Below, in pieces: positions 1-7,355 of a DNA stretch of 64,000 nt. Source of the stretch: Endomicrobium sp. (GTDB lineage Bacteria > Elusimicrobiota > Endomicrobiia > Endomicrobiales > Endomicrobiaceae); NCBI GenBank assembly GCA_031260705.1, contig JAISLA010000004.1, forward strand, positions 1 through 64,000, read 5' to 3'. Position 1 is the first letter of the stretch. The number at the start of each line of letters is the position of its first letter. The notes beneath the pieces are model-generated. The model searched no databases. It was not told the DNA's origin and saw only the letters and a program-made list of their open reading frames with translations. A program made the position numbers and the translations under genes.

Positions 1-93
1 AGTAAAACATTAGAGATGTTACCCAAAGACTATAAATTTATTTATTCATAGACATTTACTTTAGAAATTTGAAATAGAATAGTTATAAATTAA

Positions 94-1176
94 TTATATC
101 CAATTACAGAACAATCCCTCCGCCAATTCCTTGTTCCCGCCCTTATCCACAGCTGCCTGCACAAACGCAGCCTTCGCTATCTCTAGAGATTTCTTAGATG
201 CACCCTTTTTCATCTTACTCCACTCTTTGTCAGCATCATCTCTCGCCCCTTCCGCAACCTCTAATCTTTTCGCCTCCTCCACCCCATCTGCCTCCGCTTT
301 TGCAAAATCATAAAAAGTATATTTTCCACTACAATTTTTTACATACGCAACCCACACCGCAAACAAGGCTTCCCTATCCACCCTTAACTCAATTAACCTC
401 GCCAACATCACCAGCAAATCCATTGCTTTTGCAGTGTTCTTTATATCATTATCTGTCGAATTCTTTGCCTCTACCACATCTCCCTTTGTCACAAACTCCT
501 CCACCTTCCGCCGCGCCTCTTTTACTTTTATCGCTTGCACCCGTGTCAAAACAACATCTCCCCTAGCTAGTGGAGTAAGCACTGCCCAGAACACCTCATA
601 CGCCACATACGCCTCCTTTGCTTGTAAGTCCAGCCTCGCCTGAATTTTTAGTAACTTCACAGCTTGAGGGTTTTTCTTTGAGTCCACAACTGAACTATCT
701 GTGTCTAAAAGTGGGCTTATATTATCTGGAACTGGAGGTGGACTTGTACTATCTGGAACTGCTGGATTTAAAACTGGTAAAACAGTTGTCTTTGTACTTT
801 CGGCACCTGAAGAATCAGGCTTGATTTCCTTTTTATCGCATGCCTTGCAAGAACTAAACGTAAAACTCAAAACCAATAAAACAAATATGGCAACAAGTGT
901 CGTCATTGCAAGCTTTGCGACGTTTGCAAGGCGTGGCAATCTAGGTGCTACAACCACAACGACACTTAGATTATTGCCTAGGGTTGCTTTGTCGCTTGCG
1001 CTCCTGGCAATGACGGAAAATGGCGACTTGATCACTTTGTCGCTTGCGTTCCTCGCAGGTGACGATGTAAGACATGAGGCAGTTTGAGATAGTTTGGAAA
1101 GAAGTCTAATATGCATGTTCCTTTTGACTCCCCCCCCCTCAGAGCCTGACTGACTAAGGTTTCTATTTTGTTTCAT
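94..1176 (-). CDS. Putative lipoprotein with repeat-derived N-terminal extension
   Basis: 360 residues, family not recognised. A lipoprotein signal (hydrophobic stretch ending FSSC, Cys about residue 110) sits far inside the reading frame, so about 90 residues precede it. The first ATG has a good ribosome binding site (AAGGAAG) just upstream, whereas the ATG at 906, which would give a normal lipoprotein, has none. Residues about 38-90 are the translation of a palindromic DNA repeat, and a 9-G run lies near codon 14. After the Cys comes a Pro/Ser/Thr-rich linker (about 115-165), then a charged, helical C-terminal part. It resembles the lipoprotein at 6027 in layout. I infer an outer-membrane or periplasmic lipoprotein; which start is used is uncertain. 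Confidence 0.6.
   Translation of the reverse strand: MKQNRNLSQSGSEGGGVKRNMHIRLLSKLSQTASCLTSSPARNASDKVIKSPFSVIARSASDKATLGNNLSVVVVVAPRLPRLANVAKLAMTTLVAIFVLLVLSFTFSSCKACDKKEIKPDSSGAESTKTTVLPVLNPAVPDSTSPPPVPDNISPLLDTDSSVVDSKKNPQAVKLLKIQARLDLQAKEAYVAYEVFWAVLTPLARGDVVLTRVQAIKVKEARRKVEEFVTKGDVVEAKNSTDNDIKNTAKAMDLLVMLARLIELRVDREALFAVWVAYVKNCSGKYTFYDFAKAEADGVEEAKRLEVAEGARDDADKEWSKMKKGASKKSLEIAKAAFVQAAVDKGGNKELAEGLFCNWI
902..1014. repeat. Palindromic repeat inside a coding region
   Basis: The segment starts GTCATTGC and ends GCAATGAC, and the arms continue as imperfect inverted repeats (cgcaagcgac/gtcgcttgcg-like blocks). A partial second copy of one arm follows at 1037-1064. The layout resembles palindromic elements that insert in frame in genes (as described for Rickettsia). 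It is translated as residues about 54-91 of the lipoprotein on the minus strand. A related half-copy is at 40472-40512. Confidence 0.65.
1130..1138. repeat. Nine-base C/G homopolymer in coding sequence
   Basis: Nine C on the plus strand, nine G on the coding strand of the lipoprotein at 94-1176, about 40 bases after its first ATG. In the present length the frame is open. A one-base slip would disconnect the first ATG from the rest. A second ATG at 1116, preceded by AAAAGGAAC, lies downstream of the tract and would not be affected. Similar G tracts are at 18114 and 58601. Confidence 0.7.
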
Positions 1177-1219
1177 AGTACTTCCTTTTTGCTTTTTTTA
1201 TGTTGCCATTAAAATGGCA

Positions 1220-1367
1220 AAACAGATATCACGACAAACGTATGAAAAAAATCTCTCGGGCAAGACTGATTATTTGCCCCAAGCAAATTTCATAGGTTAT
1301 CATTTAGAGCCATAGACGACAGTCAAAAATTAAAAAAGTTTTCATGCGTTTGTCGTGAAACAGATAT
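1220..1367. mobile_element. MITE-like element with 10-bp direct repeats
   Basis: A 128-bp segment (1230-1357) has 19-bp terminal inverted repeats, CACGACAAACGTATGAAAA versus its inverted partner at 1339-1357 with one mismatch. It is flanked exactly by perfect 10-bp direct repeats AAACAGATAT (1220-1229 and 1358-1367). There is no open reading frame inside. Terminal inverted repeats with a target duplication are the signature of a non-autonomous transposable element. The right direct repeat overlaps the end of the neighbouring 197-bp palindrome, so this element probably inserted after it. Confidence 0.7.
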
Positions 1368-1561
1368 AGTCAATCAGTTTAACGCCTGCCCACACCTTGC
1401 GTTAGCACAATTACGTGCTATGAGCCTTTTTTTGATAATTTTGCCGTATTTGCTTGGAGGTTATGTACTCAATAACCTAAACTCGCACAAAATACGGCAA
1501 AATTCTATAAAAAATCTAGTAGCGCAAAGTGTGGGCATGCGTGTTAAACTGATTGACTATA
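1365..1561. repeat. Nested palindromic element with TATAGTCAATC ends
   Basis: The outer arms TATAGTCAATCAGTTTAAC (1365-1383) and its inverted copy (1543-1561) match perfectly. The match continues into ctgcccacac and gtgtgggcat blocks. A second inverted pair lies inside (AATTTTGCCGTATTT at 1437-1451 and its complement at 1490-1504), with a third hairpin at 1458-1478. No coding capacity is seen. The ends match short repeats at 1665, 3413 and 19265. It may be a TA-targeting non-autonomous element, but that class is inference. Confidence 0.6.
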
Positions 1562-1641
1562 GTTTTTAGTATTTGATTATTTTTTGCGGGCGAAATACTT
1601 AATACAAGTCGGTATGGTAAATGCAAAAATCTACAAGCGTC

Positions 1642-1757
1642 ATGGGTTTTTAGACAGACCCATATATAGTCAATCATATTAAGAAGGTTGACACACTTGC
1701 ACTACTAGAATTTTTTTCTGATAAACATTCCATTCATTGGGTTTTTAGCCAAACCCA
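1642..1757. repeat. Two copies of a GGGTTTTTAG hairpin
   Basis: Two small hairpins share the form TGGGTTTTTAG(A/C)CA(G/A)ACCCA, at 1642-1663 and 1738-1757. They flank the short repeat at 1665-1693, so the intergenic stretch before the beta-barrel gene is made almost wholly of short palindromes. Confidence 0.4.
1665..1693 (+). repeat. Short dispersed palindromic repeat, copy 1
   Basis: TATAGTCAATCATAT...AAGGTTGACA. It occurs inverted at 3413-3443 and in a variant form at 19265-19294. Copies 1 and 2 bracket the beta-barrel gene. Confidence 0.5.
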
Positions 1758-1965
1758 TTACCCATTAAGTTTCTTATGAAGAGCGATTATAACAAACCAC
1801 AAGCCTCAAATTCAACTTGCCAATGCAACATTTGCGTTTTATTTTTGTGTAAAAAAAAGATATAATCCTTTCTAAAGATAAAAAAGTCTTTTGTTTTTTA
1901 ATAGAAGAACTAAAGAGTTTTTATCCAAATCCTACTTGAATATTTTGTTATCACAGGTACATTTA

Positions 1966-3417
1966 ATGCGTTTTTGTCAAAAGCGTCGCGTATATATTAT
2001 GATTTTGTTTGTAGTATCTGTTACTTTGGTTGCAAGTCAAGCTTTTGCAGAAAAATGCAAATATCAACATCAGCACATATATCCATTTCCGCTTTTAAGA
2101 GCGCGAATTGCTGGCGGTCTTTGCGCAAACCAAGCGACCGATATTTTGACTGACCAAGGACTAGCTTCGGCTATTAAAGTTGTTAATTCAAATTCTAGCG
2201 ACACTTTTTCTCTTTTTGGAGCATGTTCTTATGGAGTATCTGAAGAATATAAATATAAAACAGGGTCCCGTGAGTATAAAAATGTAAAGTTAGAAGGCCC
2301 TTTATTTCTTGGGGGGATAGCTAAAAAAATTGATTTAGATTGCGGGCGGTTATTATTAGCGGTTTTTGGCGATCATGACAAAATTAATTATGACTCGCTT
2401 GATGCTTATACTAAGCACTATAACAATTATGAAACAGAAGGTTACCACAGTAAATATAATGGTGGAGGTTTGTTGGGTCGTTTTGATTTTAAGAATAACT
2501 TGTATGGCGAACTATCGGGGCGTGCGGGAAACATTCAAGCTGATATTTATGGTTTGTATTATGATTATCCTAGTAATAATCCCATTCCAGCTCCGAAGTT
2601 TTTGTACCGGTTGAAAAATAAATGCGACTCTTTATGTCTTGGCTGGCATGCGGGACTGGGGTACTTGTTTAAATTTAACAATACTTTAGGGCTTGATACT
2701 TATGGAAGATATTTTTTTATGCGGCAAAAGTATGAGAATATCTTTAATGAACTTATTGAATTTTCCGATGTAGATTCGAAAAGGCTAAAAGTTGGGGCAA
2801 AATTATTATACAATCCAAATCCAATATTTAGCATTTACGCAGCCGCCGGGTATGAGTATGAATTTGACGGGAACTTTAATATGGCTATTAAGGTAAATAG
2901 ATACTATCCCCTATCTAACGCGCGCTTTGAAGGCGGTACAAACATATATGAGCTTGGTGGTACGGCAAATACCGGTTATTTTTGCATAGGGTTAAGCTTA
3001 CAAAAACATACCGGTATGCGGGAAGGTTATACAGTCGCGGCAAAAATTTCTATTGCGTCTTTAAATTTTCTTGGGCTTTCAACAGAAAAATTTGAAAAAG
3101 AAGAAACTGGACGATTTGAAGAAATTTTTAATATGTCCCAAAAAATCTGTTTTGAAAAAAGTTTGAAAATAATTAAAGAACTTAGAGCAAGAGTTGTTAA
3201 TAAGAGCCTTAAAAAAGGATATATAGTAGCTTTTGATTTTCCAAAGAGCTTTGATTGTTGTTTGGATTCAACTGAAGTGGGTATTTTTATAACAAATGAA
3301 GGACATGACAAAGTGAAAGTCAAAGTTATTTCTAATAGTAGTTCATTGGCTAAAGATGTTTCTATTAAATTTTTTGAAATGCTCAAAAGTAGCGCAAATA
3401 GCATTGTCTTGCTATAG
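1966..3417 (+). CDS. Autotransporter-like outer-membrane beta-barrel protein
   Basis: 483 residues from the ATG at 1966, chosen because it starts a clear signal peptide (hydrophobic run ending SQAFA|E). The frame is open upstream to a TTG at 1891. The middle (about 70-370) alternates polar, Gly-rich and aromatic strands as in autotransporter-type beta-barrels. About 110 C-terminal residues look like a separate soluble domain with three Cys. A normal autotransporter has a long passenger before the barrel and ends in the barrel; this one has neither, so it may be a degraded copy or a different barrel type. Inverted copies of a short repeat bracket it, and its stop codon lies inside the downstream copy. 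Outer membrane is inferred. Confidence 0.6.
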   Translation: MRFCQKRRVYIMILFVVSVTLVASQAFAEKCKYQHQHIYPFPLLRARIAGGLCANQATDILTDQGLASAIKVVNSNSSDTFSLFGACSYGVSEEYKYKTGSREYKNVKLEGPLFLGGIAKKIDLDCGRLLLAVFGDHDKINYDSLDAYTKHYNNYETEGYHSKYNGGGLLGRFDFKNNLYGELSGRAGNIQADIYGLYYDYPSNNPIPAPKFLYRLKNKCDSLCLGWHAGLGYLFKFNNTLGLDTYGRYFFMRQKYENIFNELIEFSDVDSKRLKVGAKLLYNPNPIFSIYAAAGYEYEFDGNFNMAIKVNRYYPLSNARFEGGTNIYELGGTANTGYFCIGLSLQKHTGMREGYTVAAKISIASLNFLGLSTEKFEKEETGRFEEIFNMSQKICFEKSLKIIKELRARVVNKSLKKGYIVAFDFPKSFDCCLDSTEVGIFITNEGHDKVKVKVISNSSSLAKDVSIKFFEMLKSSANSIVLL

Positions 3418-3443
3418 TCAACCTCAAGGTATGATTGACTATA
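3413..3443 (-). repeat. Short dispersed palindromic repeat, copy 2
   Basis: TATAGTCAA and TTGACTATA arms (9 bp, perfect) around a 13-base loop. It is the inverted partner of the copy at 1665-1693. It contains the stop codon of the preceding gene and may also end its transcript, although no T-run follows. Confidence 0.5.
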
Positions 3444-3483
3444 TATATCCAAAACGGCAAAAGTCCAATATGTTAGAGGTTCA

Positions 3484-4650
3484 ATGAAAAAAATAACAAT
3501 TTTAGGATCGTCTGGTTCGATAGGTGCGCAAGTTCTTGATGTAGTTTCTAAAACCAAAGGATATGTTAGCGTTGAAGGTCTTGCAGTAGGAGCCAATATA
3601 GAACTTTTAAAATCTCAAATCAAAAAATTTAAACCCAAAGCGGTGTCGGTTAGTAGTTCGTCCGCCGCCCAAAACTTAAAAAAATGGAGTAAAACAAATA
3701 ATATAAAAATTGCTGTTTATAGTGGCCAAGAAGGACTAGAAAAACTTGCTATAATGCCAAGTGTTGATATGGTGTTTGCGTCAATTGTGGGGTCTGCGGG
3801 GTTGCAATCTATAGTAACAGCGATAAAAGAAAAAAAAGACGTAGCTATTGCAAATAAAGAGTCTCTTGTTATGGCGGGAAAGTATATAATGGATCTTGCC
3901 GTAAGTAACGGCGTTTCTGTTCTCCCTATTGATAGCGAGCATTCAGCCGTATTTCAGTGTTGTAACGGAGAAAAAAAGTCGCAAATAAAGAAGATATTAC
4001 TTACGGCTTCAGGCGGACCCTTTTACAGGTACGATAAAGATTTTTCTAAAATAACCGTTAAACAGGCTTTAGATCACCCTACATGGGAAATGGGTAAAAA
4101 AATAACGATAGATAGCGCTACGCTTATGAATAAGGGGCTTGAAGCCATTGAGGCTTCGGTTCTTTTTGACATACCTATAGAAAAAGTTGAGATAGTTATA
4201 CATCCTCAATCTATAGTGCATTCAATGGTAGAATATATAGACGGTTCGGTTATAGCGCAACTTTCAAGCCATGACATGCGTCTTCCTATACAGTACGCGC
4301 TAACCTATCCTGAAAGATTGCCGTCTAGTATTAAACCGTTAAATCTTTTTGAAATAGGAAAGCTAGAATTTTATAAGCCAGACTTTAATAAGTTTCCGTG
4401 TTTGGCTATTGCATATTATTCGGCAAGAAGGGGAGGCGCTACACCTGCCGTAATGAGCGCTGCAGATGAGGTGGCTGTCGCTGCCTTTTTAAATAAAAAA
4501 ATAAAATTTACCGATATTGCCAAAATTGTTGAAAAAACAGTCAAGTCGCATAAAATTTCAAAAAATATATCGTTGGATACTTTTTTTGAGGCTGACTTAT
4601 GGGCAAGACGATATGCGCAAAAATTAATCAAAAAAGGAGATATAAAATGA
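3484..4650 (+). CDS. dxr: 1-deoxy-D-xylulose 5-phosphate reductoisomerase
   Basis: Converts 1-deoxyxylulose 5-phosphate to 2-C-methylerythritol 4-phosphate with NADPH, the committed step of non-mevalonate isoprenoid synthesis, in the cytosol. 388 residues, the usual length. The NADPH loop GSSGSIG is at residues 8-14, ANKESLVM at 123-130 and the metal/substrate motif DSEHSA at 150-155, followed by an ASGGPF loop and MGKKITIDSATLMNKGLE. The ribosome binding site is AGAGGT before the ATG. It overlaps rseP by 4 bases. In many bacteria cdsA and uppS come before dxr; here repeats and a beta-barrel gene take that place. Confidence 0.97.
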   Translation: MKKITILGSSGSIGAQVLDVVSKTKGYVSVEGLAVGANIELLKSQIKKFKPKAVSVSSSSAAQNLKKWSKTNNIKIAVYSGQEGLEKLAIMPSVDMVFASIVGSAGLQSIVTAIKEKKDVAIANKESLVMAGKYIMDLAVSNGVSVLPIDSEHSAVFQCCNGEKKSQIKKILLTASGGPFYRYDKDFSKITVKQALDHPTWEMGKKITIDSATLMNKGLEAIEASVLFDIPIEKVEIVIHPQSIVHSMVEYIDGSVIAQLSSHDMRLPIQYALTYPERLPSSIKPLNLFEIGKLEFYKPDFNKFPCLAIAYYSARRGGATPAVMSAADEVAVAAFLNKKIKFTDIAKIVEKTVKSHKISKNISLDTFFEADLWARRYAQKLIKKGDIK

Positions 4651-5714
4651 CTACGTTTATTCAAGTACTTAGTATTGTAGTTGGGTTTGGATTTATAATT
4701 TTTATACACGAACTAGGGCATTTTCTTGTAGCAAAGATGTATAAAGTTAAGATATTAACTTTTGCCTTGGGTTTTGGGCCAGATATTGTAAAACACACTT
4801 ACAATGGTACAAAGTATTGTATAAAAGCAATTCCGCTTGGCGGGTTTGTTTCGATGGCGGGGGAAGATCCAGATAAAGTTACCGGTGCGCAAGGTGAATA
4901 TTTATCGTTAAAGTGGTATAAAAAAGCATTGATATCTTTTGTGGGGCCGTTTGCAAATTATGTCCTTGCCGCTTTTTTTCTTGCCTTTGTTTTTAATATA
5001 TGGGGTGTTCCAAAGATGCCTATGAATTTTTCAGTGGAGTCTGTTATAGAAAATTCCCCAGCGATGCGGGCGGGCGTAATGGCGCAAGATAAAATAAAGG
5101 CTATAGATGGTATCCAAATAAATACGTGGGAAGAGCTAACTTCAAATTTAAAAAATAAGGTTGGCAAACAGACAGTTTTTACAGTGGAGAGAGGAACGAA
5201 TTCTTTTGATTTAAGTATGATTGTTAAAAAAAATCCTGAGACAGGTTTTGGCTTCGTAGGAGTAAAACCTTTAATAGTGAAAGAAAAATTAGGATTTGCC
5301 AAATCTTTACGTCGTGGGTGGAAAATTCTAATAGATGAGACTGTTGGATGCGTTGAGTATCTTGTAGGAAAAATTATTTCATTTGAAAAACCTGATATGG
5401 ATGCTATTTTAGGGCCTGTAGGTGTTTTTCGTGCTATGGCAGACGCTGCAAAAACTGGAATGTATGACTATTTAAATCTGCTTGCGAGTATATCGTTTTC
5501 TTTAGGAATATGTAATCTATTTCCTATTCCTGTGCTTGATGGCGGTATGATAGTATTGTTTCTTATTGAAGGCATAATCAGAAAGCGTATAAGTGCTAAA
5601 GCAGTTAAGGTTTACAATATAATAGGATTGGTGATTATAGGCTGTATTTTTCTTTTTATAACATACAACGATATTTTACGTTTAGTCGCAGGCAAAGCGT
5701 TTGGCAAATGCTAA
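4647..5714 (+). CDS. rseP: RseP-family site-2 zinc metalloprotease
   Basis: 355 residues; intramembrane protease that cleaves membrane-bound regulators after a first periplasmic cut, and may clear signal-peptide remnants. The zinc motif HELGH is at residues 21-25 in the first membrane helix. A PDZ domain spans about 115-195, and a C-terminal membrane part carries the second metal motif (NLFPIPVLDGG, about residue 290). Start at 4647: AAAGGAG lies just upstream, and the ATG overlaps the dxr stop as ATGA, indicating translational coupling. The open frame continues upstream inside dxr, but that is not a plausible start. Inner-membrane location inferred. Confidence 0.95.
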   Translation: MTTFIQVLSIVVGFGFIIFIHELGHFLVAKMYKVKILTFALGFGPDIVKHTYNGTKYCIKAIPLGGFVSMAGEDPDKVTGAQGEYLSLKWYKKALISFVGPFANYVLAAFFLAFVFNIWGVPKMPMNFSVESVIENSPAMRAGVMAQDKIKAIDGIQINTWEELTSNLKNKVGKQTVFTVERGTNSFDLSMIVKKNPETGFGFVGVKPLIVKEKLGFAKSLRRGWKILIDETVGCVEYLVGKIISFEKPDMDAILGPVGVFRAMADAAKTGMYDYLNLLASISFSLGICNLFPIPVLDGGMIVLFLIEGIIRKRISAKAVKVYNIIGLVIIGCIFLFITYNDILRLVAGKAFGKC

Positions 5715-5867
5715 ATCCCTGCGGAAGTGTAAAAAGTCTCTCGACGTGCCATTTGAGTTCATACAACTTTTTGTTATTTGAAAATCCATGTGGCCTTTTG
5801 TTATCAACCCATTTGAAAAAAGTGCATAAAAAAGACCGTTAGGGTCATATATATTGATCTTAACGAG

Positions 5868-5895
5868 TTGCAAAAACAGAAATAAAATGTATAAT
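5868..5895 (+). promoter_or_regulatory. Predicted promoter of the second lipoprotein gene
   Basis: TTGCAA, 16-base spacer, TATAAT. The start codon at 6027 is about 130 bases downstream, leaving a long leader that contains the hairpin at 5967-5991. The rest of 5715-6026 shows no gene. Confidence 0.5.
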
Positions 5896-5966
5896 ACGCA
5901 TAGAACTTGTTATAAAGTTTAAGAAGATTTAATCTTTAAACAAAAATAAAAAGCTTCTAATTACTA

Positions 5967-5991
5967 GCAAGACCTTAAGGTGGTCTTTTGC
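5967..5991 (+). other. Hairpin in the leader of the lipoprotein gene
   Basis: GCAAGACC ... GGTCTTTTGC inverted repeat followed by TTTTGG, about 35 bases before the ATG at 6027. It could be a weak terminator or a leader structure. No known riboswitch was recognised. Confidence 0.35.
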
Positions 5992-6026
5992 GTTTTGGTA
6001 ATTGATAAGCAAAAAGGAGTAGCGCC

Positions 6027-6635
6027 ATGGAAGAAGTAAAAATTTTAGATGGCCAGTCACGGGCAATGAAAACATTAGTAATGCTTACTGCAGTTGTTTT
6101 ATTTGCTCTTTCGCTTAATTCCTGCAAAAGCAAAGAAGACAAAAACGGAGATGGTTCTAAGGTTGCAGATAGGGATACGGTAACTCCAATCCCCATGACA
6201 CTAGAGAAGAAGGCAAGTAAAATGAAGCAGATTGTTGATTGGGCATGGTATGCACGTGTAGATTTAGATAATAGACTGATAAGTAATATAGATACAGAGC
6301 TGACAATGGTGAGTGATGGACGTGATTGTATGATGGGTCTTGGTTACAACGTAGAATTCGCACAGAAGCATATGGATATTGCAAATGAGATGTTTGAAAC
6401 GATTATGAATGCGAAAACGAGAATAAAGACATGGGCTGACGCAACGGAGGTGTTGGCAAGGACGAAGGTAGCTGACACAGATGATGCTTCACCATATGTG
6501 GCGGCGATAGAGAATGATAGGGCGATAATGGTAAAAATCGACAACGATGTGAAGAGGTCTCTGGATAGGTTGCAGGTGCGAGTGAACGCAGCAAAAGCGA
6601 AGTTGGCGCAGGAAAAGAGCAAACTCAAAGGCTAG
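6027..6635 (+). CDS. Putative lipoprotein
   Basis: 202 residues, family not recognised. The ATG at 6027 has a strong ribosome binding site (AAAGGAG). The lipoprotein signal starts 13 residues later and ends LNSC (Cys about 33). The mature part is highly charged and helical, with only two further Cys. As in the lipoprotein at 94-1176, a short hydrophilic extension precedes the signal sequence; an internal ATG (codon 14) would give a standard signal but lacks a binding site. It is monocistronic, with its own promoter and a strong terminator. Envelope location inferred; function unknown. Confidence 0.7.
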   Translation: MEEVKILDGQSRAMKTLVMLTAVVLFALSLNSCKSKEDKNGDGSKVADRDTVTPIPMTLEKKASKMKQIVDWAWYARVDLDNRLISNIDTELTMVSDGRDCMMGLGYNVEFAQKHMDIANEMFETIMNAKTRIKTWADATEVLARTKVADTDDASPYVAAIENDRAIMVKIDNDVKRSLDRLQVRVNAAKAKLAQEKSKLKG

Positions 6636-6776
6636 GAGCGACAAGGCTACCAAGACGATGACGATACCAAATCCCTTTCAGACCAGGATTCAGTGAGATA
6701 AAAACGGAACCCGATTACACTAGGCTTTTATATTTTAAACAACTATAAAATGCATATCGCAAAGCTCAAGGTTATC

Positions 6777-6818
6777 AAACAGTCGCGCTAGCGCTTCCTA
6801 GCGCGACTGTTTTTATTT
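6777..6818 (+). terminator. Rho-independent terminator
   Basis: Perfect 15-bp stem AAACAGTCGCGCTAG/CTAGCGCGACTGTTT with a 6-base loop, then TTATTTTG. It lies about 140 bases after the lipoprotein stop and is the clearest terminator in the window. Confidence 0.85.
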
Positions 6819-6916
6819 TGTTTTGTTAGGTGGCAGTGATAAGAATTCTTAAAGAAAAACGTAAAATAAATGGATATTTCTCTTGCCGATATTTGCAAAG
6901 CTACTTGAGGTTCAAG

Positions 6917-6975
6917 AAAAAACTCTTGCGCAATAGAAAGCATTTTTTTGCAAAAGTCTATTGCAAGAGTTTTTT
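6917..6975. repeat. Inverted repeat upstream of tRNA-Arg
   Basis: AAAAAACTCTTGCGCAATAG (6917-6936) and CTATTGCAAGAGTTTTTT (6958-6975) can pair over about 18 bases. The A and T flanks make it terminator-like on both strands. The short open frame across it (6830-7018) is not convincing. Confidence 0.5.
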
Positions 6976-7030
6976 GATATCTTGCGCTAAATATCTTGGT
7001 TTTGACCATTCTCCATAAAATTGTTTTAGC

Positions 7031-7104
7031 GCGCCCATAGCTTAATTGGATAGAGCATTTGACTACGAATCAAAAGGTTAGAGGTTCAACTCCTCTTGGG
7101 CGCG
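7031..7104 (+). tRNA. tRNA-Arg (anticodon ACG)
   Basis: 74 bases. The acceptor stem GCGCCCA/TGGGCGC is perfect; D arm, anticodon stem TTTGA/TCAAA with anticodon ACG at 7065-7067, and T arm AGAGG-TTCAACT-CCTCT are present. The discriminator base is G and no CCA is encoded. ACG would be edited to ICG to read CGN codons. Confidence 0.93.
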
Positions 7105-7355
7105 CTCTTTTATAAAAATATATTCTTCACAATAAAAAAACCAATGTGCAATAATATTTAAAGCAGGTAATTTATATTTAACAGATTTTTAACAGAACAC
7201 AATAAAGTTCAATTTTTTGTGTTCTATTAAATTAGACTACAAAAGTTGTGGTCAAATTTATTAGACAACAATAAAACCAAAACCATTGTTATCTATTCGT
7301 TTTTGAGTAAAAGATATGTGAAACAGTCCACTATGAAATGTATGCTACAGTAGAG

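Noticed and set aside
1200..1760. Repeat cluster as a CRISPR array
   Set aside because: Repeats are palindromic, of different lengths and not regularly spaced; no cas gene is in the window.
6830..7018. 62-codon open frame between the terminator and tRNA-Arg
   Set aside because: It runs through a large inverted repeat, starts just after a terminator and has no protein-like character.
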